Below are positions 1 through 8,169 of a DNA stretch of 23,782 nt, piece after piece. A program made the position numbers and the translations under genes. Position 1 is the first letter of the stretch; each line of letters begins with the position of its first letter. The notes below the pieces were generated by a model that saw only the letters and a program-made list of their open reading frames with translations, did not search any database and had not been told where the DNA came from. The stretch is from Alphaproteobacteria bacterium UBA6038 (GTDB lineage: Bacteria > Pseudomonadota > Alphaproteobacteria > Micropepsales > Micropepsaceae): positions 17,542 to 41,323 of the forward strand of contig DIZC01000069.1 of NCBI GenBank assembly GCA_002429315.1. The letters run 5' to 3'.

Positions 1-657
1 CGCGCCGTGCTGAAGACGCGGCGGCTGGGTTACGACGGCAAGGGCCAGATGATCGTCGCGACGCAAGCAGACGCCGCGGCCGCGGTCGAGCGTTTCGACG
101 GCGCGCCGCTGCTGCTCGAAGCCTTCGTGGACTTCGCGTTCGAGGCATCGGTGATCGCGGCACGGGGCGCGAATGGAGAATTCCGCGCTTACGATCCGCC
201 GGAGAACGAGCATGGCGATCACATCCTGCGCCGCTCCACGGTGCCGTCACGCCTGAGCACGGCACAGATCGAACGCGCGCAATCCATCGCGAGGAAAATC
301 GCCGATGCGCTGGACTACATCGGCGTGCTTTGTATCGAGCTTTTCGTCAGCCGCGACGGCGAGCTTCTCGTCAACGAGATCGCACCGCGGGTCCACAACT
401 CCGGCCACTGGACGATCGACGCCTGCGCGGTGAGCCAGTTCGAGCAGCATATCCGCGCCGTCGCCGGATGGCCGTTCGGCGATCCTTCGCGCCACTCCGA
501 TGCGGTGATGGAAAACATCATCGGCGAAGAAGCACGCGATTGGCAGGCGCTCGTCGCACGCGGCGGTTCGCTGCACTTGTACGGAAAATCAGAAATCCGC
601 CCCGGGCGCAAAATGGGCCACATCACATGGCTCAAAGAGAAGAGTGGCGCCCGCTGA
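1..657 (+). CDS. purK: 5-(carboxyamino)imidazole ribonucleotide synthase (PurK), 3' part
   Basis: PurK uses ATP and bicarbonate to convert aminoimidazole ribonucleotide to N5-carboxy-AIR in cytosolic purine synthesis. The reading frame is open at the left edge of the window, so the N-terminal part (roughly 140 of about 360 residues) is missing; the first visible GTG is an internal codon. The visible part is the ATP-grasp and C-terminal region. It contains GYDGKGQ near its start, the LLLEAFVDF strand, and the metal/nucleotide-binding segment VNEIAPRVHNSGHWT, followed by the FEQHIRAVAGWPFG helix typical of PurK. The gene normally follows purE, which would lie to the left. Its last 26 bases overlap the 3' end of the convergent coq9 gene. 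Family assignment is secure from the motifs. Confidence 0.95.
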   Translation, partial: RAVLKTRRLGYDGKGQMIVATQADAAAAVERFDGAPLLLEAFVDFAFEASVIAARGANGEFRAYDPPENEHGDHILRRSTVPSRLSTAQIERAQSIARKIADALDYIGVLCIELFVSRDGELLVNEIAPRVHNSGHWTIDACAVSQFEQHIRAVAGWPFGDPSRHSDAVMENIIGEEARDWQALVARGGSLHLYGKSEIRPGRKMGHITWLKEKSGAR

Positions 658-1321
658 ACCGTCCGAGGATATCCGACAGCGACGGCAGCCTGGATAAGGT
701 TTCGATCGCGTCGGCCTTGAATTTCTCGAAACGCATGACATCATCGATGCGGCGATCGAGAAATTCGAAGGTGGGCTTCTCGTCTTCGCTGTCGTCGGTG
801 AACCAGCGCAGCATGGTTGAGGAATACACGCCCGCAAGAATCCCGCGCTTGGTGTAGAAGTTGAAATCGGTAGATGTATCGCCCGCTTCGCGCCACATGC
901 GGTCGACGGTGCGGTAGAGCAGCGTCGCGCCGGTCGCCGCGTTCTGCGGTAGTGTGAGAAACGCGGCCGCACGGCGCGCCGCATCCTTGTGCGGGCGCAG
1001 CACCACAATACGCGCATTCACCGCCGCCTTGATGCGTTCCCGGATCTTCATCTCGGAAAGCGGCGTAGCCTTGAGGGCCGCTTCCATCTCGTCGTCAGCC
1101 CATTCGGAAAATGCCTCAACCAGACTCAACCCTTCGCGCGGGAACAGTCGTGCCAGAGCAACGGCATCTACACCGGCTTCCGCCGTGGCCCGTTGCAGCG
1201 TTCTTTGGGCGAACCCGTCCTGTGCCAGATGCGGCAGCGCAGCTTCCAGGACGGCACGCTTGCGCGCGGCATCGTCGCGGGTCTTCTTCGCGCGCGTCTT
1301 CTTCTGTTTTGCGGCCGTCAT
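632..1321 (-). CDS. COQ9 family protein (ubiquinone biosynthesis accessory factor)
   Basis: This 229-residue protein has a lysine/arginine-rich N-terminus (residues 1-25), then a TetR-like helical region (LEAALPHLAQDGFAQRTL) and the COQ9 core. The core is seen in IRERIKAAVNARI, a run of alanine-rich helices, and the conserved block containing DRMWREAGDTSTDFNFYTKR at about residues 140-160. COQ9 proteins bind lipids and assist the COQ7 hydroxylation step of ubiquinone synthesis; bacterial homologues are mainly alphaproteobacterial. Its ATG overlaps the stop codon of the upstream deformylase gene as ATGA (1318-1321, minus strand), so the two are probably translated from one mRNA. The 3' end overlaps purK. 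The family call is strong; the precise bacterial role is inferred from the mitochondrial protein. Confidence 0.88.
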   Translation of the reverse strand: MTAAKQKKTRAKKTRDDAARKRAVLEAALPHLAQDGFAQRTLQRATAEAGVDAVALARLFPREGLSLVEAFSEWADDEMEAALKATPLSEMKIRERIKAAVNARIVVLRPHKDAARRAAAFLTLPQNAATGATLLYRTVDRMWREAGDTSTDFNFYTKRGILAGVYSSTMLRWFTDDSEDEKPTFEFLDRRIDDVMRFEKFKADAIETLSRLPSLSDILGRFSGRHSSL

Positions 1322-1878
1322 TCCTCCGCCTCCGCAGCCGGCACCCAGTGCTTGGCCTCCGACTCGAAAATCAGCTTCGTGAGGTCCCGCATGCGCTGCG
1401 GATAGAGAATGCCGTCAAGATGATCGAGTTCATGCTGCAACACGCGCGCATGAAAGCCTTTGGCCGTGCGGGCAATTGGCCGCATCTCGTGATCCACGCC
1501 GCGATAGCGAACGTGGGCCGGACGTTCGACAAAGCCGCGCATACCCGGAATCGACAGGCAACCTTCCCAGCCGCCTTCCATCTCCGGCCCGGCGATTTCG
1601 ATTTCGGGGTTGATGATGACCGTCAGCGGCGCCGTTTGGTCATAGCGCTCGGCTTCGGACAAACGCTGCTCGGCACGATCCTCCGGCGCCTGAAACACGG
1701 CCAGCCGCAACGGCACATGGACCTGGGGCGCGGCGAGTCCGGCGCCATTGGCGTCAATCATGGTCTCGATCATGTCACGGACCAGCCGGCGAATTTCGGG
1801 CGCTGTCGGGTCCTCCACCATTTGCGCCTTCTGCGCCAGAACCGGATGTCCCATCCGGGCAATTTTCAGAATAGCCAT
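1318..1878 (-). CDS. def: peptide deformylase
   Basis: Peptide deformylase removes the formyl group from the initiator methionine of nascent proteins, using a bound metal ion. All three signature motifs are present: GAGLAAPQ at residues 45-52, EGCLS at 105-109 with metal ligand Cys107, and HELDH at 149-153 with His149, His153 and catalytic Glu150. The length of 186 residues is normal. The variant GCLSIPGMRG after motif 2, and the absence of fmt next to it, suggest one of the paralogous deformylases common in proteobacteria rather than the classical def-fmt copy; that is an inference. It heads a two-gene operon with coq9. No strong Shine-Dalgarno is visible before the ATG at 1878. Confidence 0.95.
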   Translation of the reverse strand: MAILKIARMGHPVLAQKAQMVEDPTAPEIRRLVRDMIETMIDANGAGLAAPQVHVPLRLAVFQAPEDRAEQRLSEAERYDQTAPLTVIINPEIEIAGPEMEGGWEGCLSIPGMRGFVERPAHVRYRGVDHEMRPIARTAKGFHARVLQHELDHLDGILYPQRMRDLTKLIFESEAKHWVPAAEAEE

Positions 1879-1934
1879 ATGAGTTCAGGCGCTTAGCTCG
1901 CCGGCCTTCGCGGTCGCGCAACAAAATTGCGGAA

Positions 1935-1962
1935 TTGAGCGGCGGTTTTCGACATTTTTATA
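1935..1962 (+). promoter_or_regulatory. weak candidate sigma-70 promoter for rpsU
   Basis: Within the 226-base gap between def and the rpsU start, TTGAGC (1935-1940) and TTTATA (1957-1962) are separated by 16 bases on the plus strand, in the only AT-rich patch of the gap. Matches to consensus are partial, so this is a suggestion only. No other structure was found in the gap. Confidence 0.25.
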
Positions 1963-2092
1963 CGCCGGTTCGGCGGGCCATGTAATCCCGCGTCCACGGG
2001 CACGTTCTATATCGGCCCAGCGATCCATGGCCAGCCGCGAATGGACAGGGGAAAACCCTTCTGATATCAACCGCGGCCTTCCCGGACACGCC

Positions 2093-2098
2093 AAGGAG
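2093..2098 (+). promoter_or_regulatory. Shine-Dalgarno deciding the TTG start of rpsU
   Basis: AAGGAG lies six bases before the TTG at 2105 and no comparable site precedes the upstream ATG at 2027. It supports the short, family-length S21 over the extended reading. Confidence 0.8.
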
Positions 2099-2104
2099 CA
2101 GCCT

Positions 2105-2317
2105 TTGCAGATCATCGTTCGCGACAACAACATCGACCAGGCGCTGAAAGCGCTGAAAAAGAAGATGCAGCGCGAAGGCATCTTCCGCGAGATGAAGCTG
2201 AGGGGCCATTACGAGAAGCCGAGCGAGAAGCGGGCGCGCGAGCGGGCCGAGGCCATCCGCCGCTATCGCAAGCTGCAGCGCAAGCGCCTGCAGCGCGAAG
2301 GCGCACTGCCCAAATAA
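2105..2317 (+). CDS. rpsU: 30S ribosomal protein S21
   Basis: S21 is a small basic protein of the 30S subunit involved in mRNA binding near the anti-Shine-Dalgarno. The 70-residue product begins QIIVRDNNIDQALKALK after the initiator, carries the universally conserved KKKMQREGIFREMK block, and ends in a lysine/arginine-rich tail, all typical of alphaproteobacterial S21. A longer in-frame ATG exists at 2027, but the extra 26 residues have no counterpart in the family. The TTG at 2105 is preceded at six bases by a perfect AAGGAG (2093-2098), so TTG is taken as the true start. Transcribed away from def and convergent with murQ. Confidence 0.95.
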   Translation: MQIIVRDNNIDQALKALKKKMQREGIFREMKLRGHYEKPSEKRARERAEAIRRYRKLQRKRLQREGALPK

Positions 2318-2360
2318 CCCCTGTTCTCCTCAGTAGACATTCTTGTGCGGCACGAGCGGT

Positions 2361-3290
2361 TCAATCTTTCTCGCGCGTAATTTCCTCAATGGCCCGCCGC
2401 AGATTTCCCTCCTGCCGTTCCAGCATTGCGGCGGCAGCAGCAGGATCGATGCCCAAGCCAAGCAAGATCGCGATCTTCACGTCCCCGCCCGCCTGTTCCA
2501 CATAGCGCGCCGCATCGGGCTCACCGCAGCCGACGATCTCGCGCACCATGGCCTCGGCACGACGCCGAAGCTTGGCGTTGGTCGCGCGCATGTCCACCAT
2601 CAGTCCGCGGTAGACACGGCCCAACCTCACCATTACCGCCGTCGAGAACAGGTTCAGCACGATCTTCTGCGCCGTGCCCGCTTTCATGCGTGTCGAGCCG
2701 GCAATCACCTCTTCGCCGGTTTCGGCCACAATGCGATGCCGCGCCACATCCAGCAGCGGTGAGCCGGGGTTGCTGACGACGGCGATGGTCACCGCACCCG
2801 CTACGCTGGCGGCGCGCAATGCTCCGATGGTGTATGGCGTGGTCCCGCTCGCTGCGACTCCGATCACCACATCGTTGCGGCCGATGTTCGCTTCGGCCAC
2901 CGCGTGCGCGCCGTTCTCTTCACTGTCCTCGGCGCCTTCGATGCTCTGTATCAGCGCATCGAAACCGCCGGCCATCAGGAACACGAGACGCTCCACGGGC
3001 CAATCGAATGTCGGCGTGAGCTCGGTGCCGTCCTGCACGCCGATCCGGCCGGAGGTCCCGGCGCCCACGTAGACAATGCGCCCTCCGCGCCGCAGCGCCG
3101 GCACCGCGTCCTCCACCGCCGCCGCAATGGCGTCGAGCGCCGGCCGCACCGCAGCCACCGCGGCAAGCTGGCCCTCGTACATGGCCGCGATCATCTCCGC
3201 CGCCGGCCACGAATCGAGCTCCACATAGCGTGGACTGATCTGCTCGGTAAGCAGGCGCGCTTCATTAGGATGCGGCCGTTTCGATGCCAT
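2361..3290 (-). CDS. murQ: N-acetylmuramic acid 6-phosphate etherase (MurQ)
   Basis: MurQ cleaves the D-lactyl ether of MurNAc-6-phosphate to give GlcNAc-6-phosphate, a cytosolic step in recycling of peptidoglycan sugars. The 309-residue protein has normal length and a SIS sugar-isomerase fold signature. Visible motifs are GAGTSGRIG at residues 76-84, followed by DGTELTPTF with a conserved Glu90; EGAED at about 118-122, which supplies the second acidic active-site residue; and the IAGSTRMKAGTAQK block that defines MurQ. It ends in a UBA-like helical segment (LLGLGIDPAAAAAMLERQEGNLRRAI). It lies 83 bases downstream of, and on the same strand as, the GH18-CE4-GT2 fusion gene, so co-transcription is possible. 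The kinase that would supply its substrate (AnmK or MurK/AmgK route) is not in the window. Confidence 0.95.
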   Translation of the reverse strand: MASKRPHPNEARLLTEQISPRYVELDSWPAAEMIAAMYEGQLAAVAAVRPALDAIAAAVEDAVPALRRGGRIVYVGAGTSGRIGVQDGTELTPTFDWPVERLVFLMAGGFDALIQSIEGAEDSEENGAHAVAEANIGRNDVVIGVAASGTTPYTIGALRAASVAGAVTIAVVSNPGSPLLDVARHRIVAETGEEVIAGSTRMKAGTAQKIVLNLFSTAVMVRLGRVYRGLMVDMRATNAKLRRRAEAMVREIVGCGEPDAARYVEQAGGDVKIAILLGLGIDPAAAAAMLERQEGNLRRAIEEITREKD

Positions 3291-3373
3291 CGAGATTGCT
3301 CAGCCTGTGTTCCGCTCCGGCGAGACCATTGCTCCTGCCGCGGCAAGGATACAACGCACAACGGAGCCGCAGG

Positions 3374-6300
3374 CTACAGGGTTTCGGCGGCTTCCAGCGC
3401 CATCACCGTCGCCGTGCGTTCCAGTTTGCCCCAGCCGACCACCGCGCCCTTGAGCGCGGTGAAGATCGAGCGGACCACCACGTAATACATCAGCTGCCGA
3501 TACCCGAAACGCTGCAGCGGCAAGCTCACCAGCAGCCGCTTCTGCTCGTTGCCTTCGATGAGGAATCCGAACGCCGCCGCGGCCATGTCGAGCAGCACGA
3601 ACACGCCGTAATAGAGACCGACCTTGATAAGGCTGTCGTTGTTGAATTCCGCGCCGTGCTCCAGATAGGCCGCCCCTTGCGACAGGAGTTGCCACAGGAG
3701 CATCAGATCGGCGACGGGCGCAAGCGCCGTGAGAATGATCTGGAACAGCCAGACTTGTGGGAGCGCAATCAGACCAAGCGCGCCATGCCGCCCGCTGAAG
3801 GTCAAGGTACGATATTTCCACAGGCACTGCAGAGTGCCATATGCCCAGCGGAAGCGCTGACGCGCAAGCCCTTTGAATGTCGTCGGCGCTTCCGTCCAGG
3901 CAATCGCGGAACTGTCGAACAGCACCCGATATCCAGCGCGCTGTAGCGCAATGGTCAGGTCCTGATCCTCCGCAACGGTGTCGGTCGCAAAGCCGCCCAG
4001 CTGCTCGACGGCGCTGCGCCGCCACGCCCCGATGGCGCCCGGCACCACGGTCAGTGTCCCCAGTGCTGCGAGTGCACGGCGCTCGAGATTCTGCGCGCCG
4101 ATATATTCGAGCGCCTGCCAGCGCGTGATCATGTTGATGCGGTTGCCGACTTTGGCATTGCCGGCGACGGCGCCGATGGCGGGATCGGCAAACCAGCGGA
4201 CCAGGCGTGCGATGGCGTCGCGCCTGAAGATCGTGTCGGCGTCCAGCGCCACCACCACATCCCCCTGCGCGCGCGCCAATCCCACGTTCAATGCGTTCGC
4301 CTTGCCGCCATTGGCGATGCGGACCAGCGTCACCCGCGGATCTTCGCCGAAAGCCGCGGTCAGCACGCCAAACGTATCGTCCTTCGAGCCATCATCCACG
4401 ACGATGACTTCAAGGTCGGCGTGGCTGCTTTCGAGAATACGGCGCACGGAGCGCGCAATCACCCGCTCTTCGTTGTAGGCGGGGATCACGACCGAGACGC
4501 GCATGTCGTTCGCTATCGCCGGCGGTGCTTTGGCCTGCCGCTGCTCGTTGCGAAGATTCCGCAGTGCCAATACCACGAGGAACAGCACCCGCCCGATGCC
4601 CAGCCAGATTGCGGCGAGGAAGCACAGGTGCATCAGCCGGCCAAGTTTGCTGATCGCATAAAATACCACGCGGTCGGTGAACAGAGACATGGACGTGGCC
4701 AGAGGAGGCATCGCCTGGTCGCGGCTGAACCCCACCAGTCCCGACACCGGCACGAAGCGATAGCCTTGCGCCTTCAGCTTCTCGATCAGGATGGGCAGCG
4801 CGGCGACAGTTTGCGAGCGGTCTCCACCCGCGTCGTGAAACAGGATGATGTTGCGCGGAGAATTCGGCCGCGCGTCGTGCACCAGCTTCAGCGCGCGGGC
4901 CACGATGGCATTCGTTCCGGGCAGTTCCCAATCGACCGGATCGACGTGTTCGCCGACGGTGACATAGCCCATGTCCTGCGCCACCTGCACGGGAACGATC
5001 TCATCTTCATCGGTGGGCTCGGCATCTCCGAGATACGGTGGCCGGAACAGGCGCATCGACCGGCCGGTGAGCGCCTCGAACAATCTCTGCGTGGCGTTCA
5101 GCTCCAATGCCACGACGCGATCAGGTGTCTCAGCGAGATTGGGATGGGTGAAGGTGTGGTTGCCCACCTCGTTGCCGTCATCGACGATCTGCTGCACGAG
5201 TTCTGGATAGTCCTCGGCGTTGCTGCCGATGATGAAGAACGTCGCCGGCACGTGCTCCTCTCGCAGAATATCGAGGATCTGCGGCGTCCATTCGGGATCG
5301 GGTCCGTCGTCGAAGGTCAGGGCGACGGTTTTGCGGGCGGCCCCAAACTGCCGGATGACGTAGCCCGTGGGCAGCTTCGTATAGGTCTCGTCGTCAATGT
5401 CGCCGGTGGCCCTTTCCACCTCGAAGGTGCGCGCGCCCGATTGCGGCTCCGCCTCCACCCGCAGCAATTCGCCCGCGCCTTCGAAATCGATGTCCTCGAT
5501 CACGGGAATGTCGCGGAGGCTTGGCGGCGCCAAGGCGCCGTATCGCCGCCCGACCACCGACCACACCGAGGGATCCTCGCTGCCCAGCCGCCAGATTGCG
5601 TATCCCCGCGGGCGATACAGATCGGCAGCGTGGATCTGGTTGTATGCCGTAACCCCATCCAGCAGCCATACATCGTGCCGCGTGTGGTCCTCTTCGAGAT
5701 AGGAGAAATGCGGATTGTTGCTTTGCGGATCGAAATCAACGGTGGCGTCTGCGTCGTTGGCGGCGATGACCGCCTCCTCGAACGACAGACTATCGACGTC
5801 GTCCGAATTCCAATCGTAGGCGTAACTGCCCAGCGCCACGATCGTGCGGTCCGGGGACAGCACTTGCATCCGGCGGTCGAGAAGGTTTTCGAACCAGGTC
5901 TGGCCGGCAATGCTGCCTGGCGCGCCAGCCGAGGCATGCTCGTCATAGGCCATCAGCATTGTGTAATCGACATCGGCGGCGAAACGGGCAAACGGCCACT
6001 GGTCGTTGGCAAAAGGCGCAGTGACCGCAACCGTCCATCCGTGCGGCGCAAAGGCCACTCTCAGCGCCTTAAGGAAGGTGCCGAGATCGGGATGGGCCGA
6101 ATCCGGCAGGGATTCGAAGTCGATTACAACCCCCTGCAGCCGGTGCGCGGCGGTGTATGAAACCAGATCGGCGATCAGACGGCTCCGCCGTCCTGCGTCA
6201 GCAAGCAGTTCGGCCATATGGGGGCCGTCCCACTTTCCCAAAGTCGAGTTCTGGATGACCGGCAGAATCGCCACTTTCGGACGCCGCCGGATCAGCTGAT

Positions 6301-6817
6301 AGACCTTTTTGTCGAACGCATCCCTGAGCTTCAAATCCGGGCCCTGCAGGCTCAGCCAGGTGGGAACGACCCAATCCAGGTTGGGCAAAGCGACCTTGAG
6401 GGAATCATACGCCGAGGGCTCCCAATTCGGATAAAACGCGATCGCCAAGGGCCGTCCGGCATGCCTCAGCTTGGCGCTGGCCAACACGCGCGCACCGCGT
6501 TCGCGGGCTGCCAGCCGCTTCAGGAGAAGCTTCAGTCGCTTGGCGCGCGCCTCGGCGGCCAATTGGATGGCCGATCGCATCAGGCTCGGGGCGGCCGCAG
6601 CCTTCTCAAGCTTTTGAACGTGCAGGACACTGATCTCGCCGGGAAGCTTGGCCGCGGCCATCTGCGAGGGCGCCAGCAAGGTGACGGCAAACACCACGCC
6701 GAGCACCATGGTCAGCGCTGCTATGAGCCAGCCGATCCATGACACCCGGGCTGCACGCCGTCCGGTGCGGTCCTGAAAGATTGGCTTTGTCACGGGGGTC
6801 CCTTCGACGCCTTCCAT
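3374..6817 (-). CDS. trifunctional GH18-like / polysaccharide deacetylase (CE4) / family 2 glycosyltransferase membrane protein
   Basis: This 1147-residue protein joins three enzymes. An N-terminal membrane anchor (about 27-49) precedes a GH18-like TIM-barrel domain (about 120-430) whose catalytic DxE is Asp233-Phe-Glu235. A NodB/CE4 deacetylase follows (about 495-700) with TFDDGPD (Asp503, Asp504), zinc ligands His554 and His558 in HTFTH, RPPYLGD, VDPVDW and the ILFHDAGG histidine motif, so all five CE4 motifs are intact. After a membrane segment (about 720-748) comes a processive GT2 domain with VVIPAYNEE, DDGSKDD, Asp859-Ala-Asp861, Glu950-Asp951 and Gln987-x-x-Arg-Trp991, then further hydrophobic C-terminal segments. 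The predicted role is synthesis, N-deacetylation and trimming or binding of a beta-linked hexosamine polymer across the inner membrane. The start is taken as the ATG at 6817; a GTG eight codons later has a better AAGGGA ribosome site. Confidence 0.9.
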   Translation of the reverse strand: MEGVEGTPVTKPIFQDRTGRRAARVSWIGWLIAALTMVLGVVFAVTLLAPSQMAAAKLPGEISVLHVQKLEKAAAAPSLMRSAIQLAAEARAKRLKLLLKRLAARERGARVLASAKLRHAGRPLAIAFYPNWEPSAYDSLKVALPNLDWVVPTWLSLQGPDLKLRDAFDKKVYQLIRRRPKVAILPVIQNSTLGKWDGPHMAELLADAGRRSRLIADLVSYTAAHRLQGVVIDFESLPDSAHPDLGTFLKALRVAFAPHGWTVAVTAPFANDQWPFARFAADVDYTMLMAYDEHASAGAPGSIAGQTWFENLLDRRMQVLSPDRTIVALGSYAYDWNSDDVDSLSFEEAVIAANDADATVDFDPQSNNPHFSYLEEDHTRHDVWLLDGVTAYNQIHAADLYRPRGYAIWRLGSEDPSVWSVVGRRYGALAPPSLRDIPVIEDIDFEGAGELLRVEAEPQSGARTFEVERATGDIDDETYTKLPTGYVIRQFGAARKTVALTFDDGPDPEWTPQILDILREEHVPATFFIIGSNAEDYPELVQQIVDDGNEVGNHTFTHPNLAETPDRVVALELNATQRLFEALTGRSMRLFRPPYLGDAEPTDEDEIVPVQVAQDMGYVTVGEHVDPVDWELPGTNAIVARALKLVHDARPNSPRNIILFHDAGGDRSQTVAALPILIEKLKAQGYRFVPVSGLVGFSRDQAMPPLATSMSLFTDRVVFYAISKLGRLMHLCFLAAIWLGIGRVLFLVVLALRNLRNEQRQAKAPPAIANDMRVSVVIPAYNEERVIARSVRRILESSHADLEVIVVDDGSKDDTFGVLTAAFGEDPRVTLVRIANGGKANALNVGLARAQGDVVVALDADTIFRRDAIARLVRWFADPAIGAVAGNAKVGNRINMITRWQALEYIGAQNLERRALAALGTLTVVPGAIGAWRRSAVEQLGGFATDTVAEDQDLTIALQRAGYRVLFDSSAIAWTEAPTTFKGLARQRFRWAYGTLQCLWKYRTLTFSGRHGALGLIALPQVWLFQIILTALAPVADLMLLWQLLSQGAAYLEHGAEFNNDSLIKVGLYYGVFVLLDMAAAAFGFLIEGNEQKRLLVSLPLQRFGYRQLMYYVVVRSIFTALKGAVVGWGKLERTATVMALEAAETL

Positions 6818-6822
6818 ACTAC

Positions 6823-8140
6823 ATGCTCAACGAAAGAGGCAATTTGCTCAATCGCCACGGTTTACAGGCAATGTCGCGGGCGCCAGCCTGGTTCACCGCT
6901 GCCGTTATTGTGGCCGGTTTTGTTTTTTCCATGGCGGCCAGCCTGCCGGGCCAGCTTTCTTACGATTCTGTAATTCAACTCTTCGAGGGCCGCACCGCCG
7001 TCTGTCACGCATGGCACCCGCCGGTGATGTCGTGGCTGCTGGGACTGGCCGATACCGTCGTGCCCGGAAGCGGGCTGTTCGTGGCCGGCAATGCGCTCCT
7101 GATCTTCGGCGCCATGCTATCACTGCTCAAGCTCGCCCCGAGAATTCCTAGGCTGCCCCGCTCGTCGCCGCGCTTTGCGTCCTCACGCCTCAATTGTCGG
7201 TTTATCAGGGCATCGTCTGGAAGGACGTGCTGTTCGCCAATGCCCTGGTTGCCGGCTTCATTGCGCTCGCGCATCTCAGCGGGCAATGGCGCAGTCGAGG
7301 GCGCCGCTACGCGCTGCTTGCGGCGGCGTTTCTTCTTCTCACATTGGCGGCGCTCTCGCGCCAAAACGGCATCATCCTCCTGCTTGTCGGCGCGATCGCC
7401 GTGGTTTGGATCGTGGGCCGGAGTGGGGCCGCACCATTCACGCCTGGTTCTGGGGCGGCGGCGCGCTACTCGGCGCCCTGGTCGCGCTGGTGTGCGCCGA
7501 TGTCGCGCTCGCCACGCGCGTGACCGGCGATCTAGGGCAGGCGATGCGCAGCGATGGCCGCCGGCTTTACTCTCCCGTGCGAAGCGATAACCTCGCGGGC
7601 TCAGGAAAACTGCAAGCCGCTTTGGCGCATGTGCCCGACGATGCCCTGCATCGCCCATGGCTGGGGCTCATTCTGGATCATCCCGGCATTTATCTTCGAA
7701 CACGCGCCGCGATTTTCCGATGGCTCGTCCTCACGCCCAATCTCGACCTCTCCGTCCCCCACATCGTCGGCGTGGACGGCCCTCCCAAAATCATGCGGTC
7801 GCTTGGCCTCGAACCTCGCTATAGTCCACGCGACGAGTTATCGACGATTACGCGACCCGATTTCTTGGGACGCCACTCTTCTCCCTCGCGACCTTCCTGG
7901 CGATGATCGTCGCCGAGCCGGCGTTCTTTCTGTTGCGCCGCCGCTCCGCGGACGTTGTGTTCGCACTCATGCTGCTGGGAATCATCGTCTTCTCGGCGAG
8001 CTTCTTCTTTATCTCGATCGCGTGCGACTATCGCTATTTGTACGGTCGATCTCAGCGCGCTGCTCAGATTGCTCTATCTCGCGCTCGATCCGGGCCCTGC
8101 GGCCGTGAACGGAAGCCCGGCGCGGCGCGAACCGGAATAG
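6823..8140 (+). pseudogene. frameshifted polytopic membrane protein, GT-C (glycosyltransferase-like) type
   Basis: One protein can be followed through four reading-frame changes. Frame 1 runs from the ATG at 6823 (or 6871) through VIVAGFVFSMAASLPGQLSY to about 7145. It resumes in frame 3 at AAPLVAALCVLTPQLSVYQG and continues to about 7420, in frame 2 from HAWFWGGGALLG to about 7840, in frame 1 at RFLGTPLFSLATFLAM to about 8040, and in frame 2 at VDLSALLRLLYLALD to the TAG ending at 8140. The first three shifts each imply one lost base, the last one gained base. A stop codon at 7149 in frame 3 blocks simple rescue. The intact product would be about 435 residues with many membrane spans; the early PGQLSYDSVIQ and WHPP motifs recall the first extracytoplasmic loop of GT39/ArnT-like transferases, which is only a resemblance. 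It starts head to head with the fusion gene. Confidence 0.8.
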
Positions 8141-8169
8141 GTGCCCGCGCCGGGTTGTGCATGCGCCCG

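Noticed and set aside
4421..6160. 579-codon plus-strand ORF opposite the fusion gene
   Set aside because: It is antisense to a gene with intact GH18, CE4 and GT2 motifs; its product is Arg/His-rich with no recognisable motif, as expected from GC-rich shadow frames.
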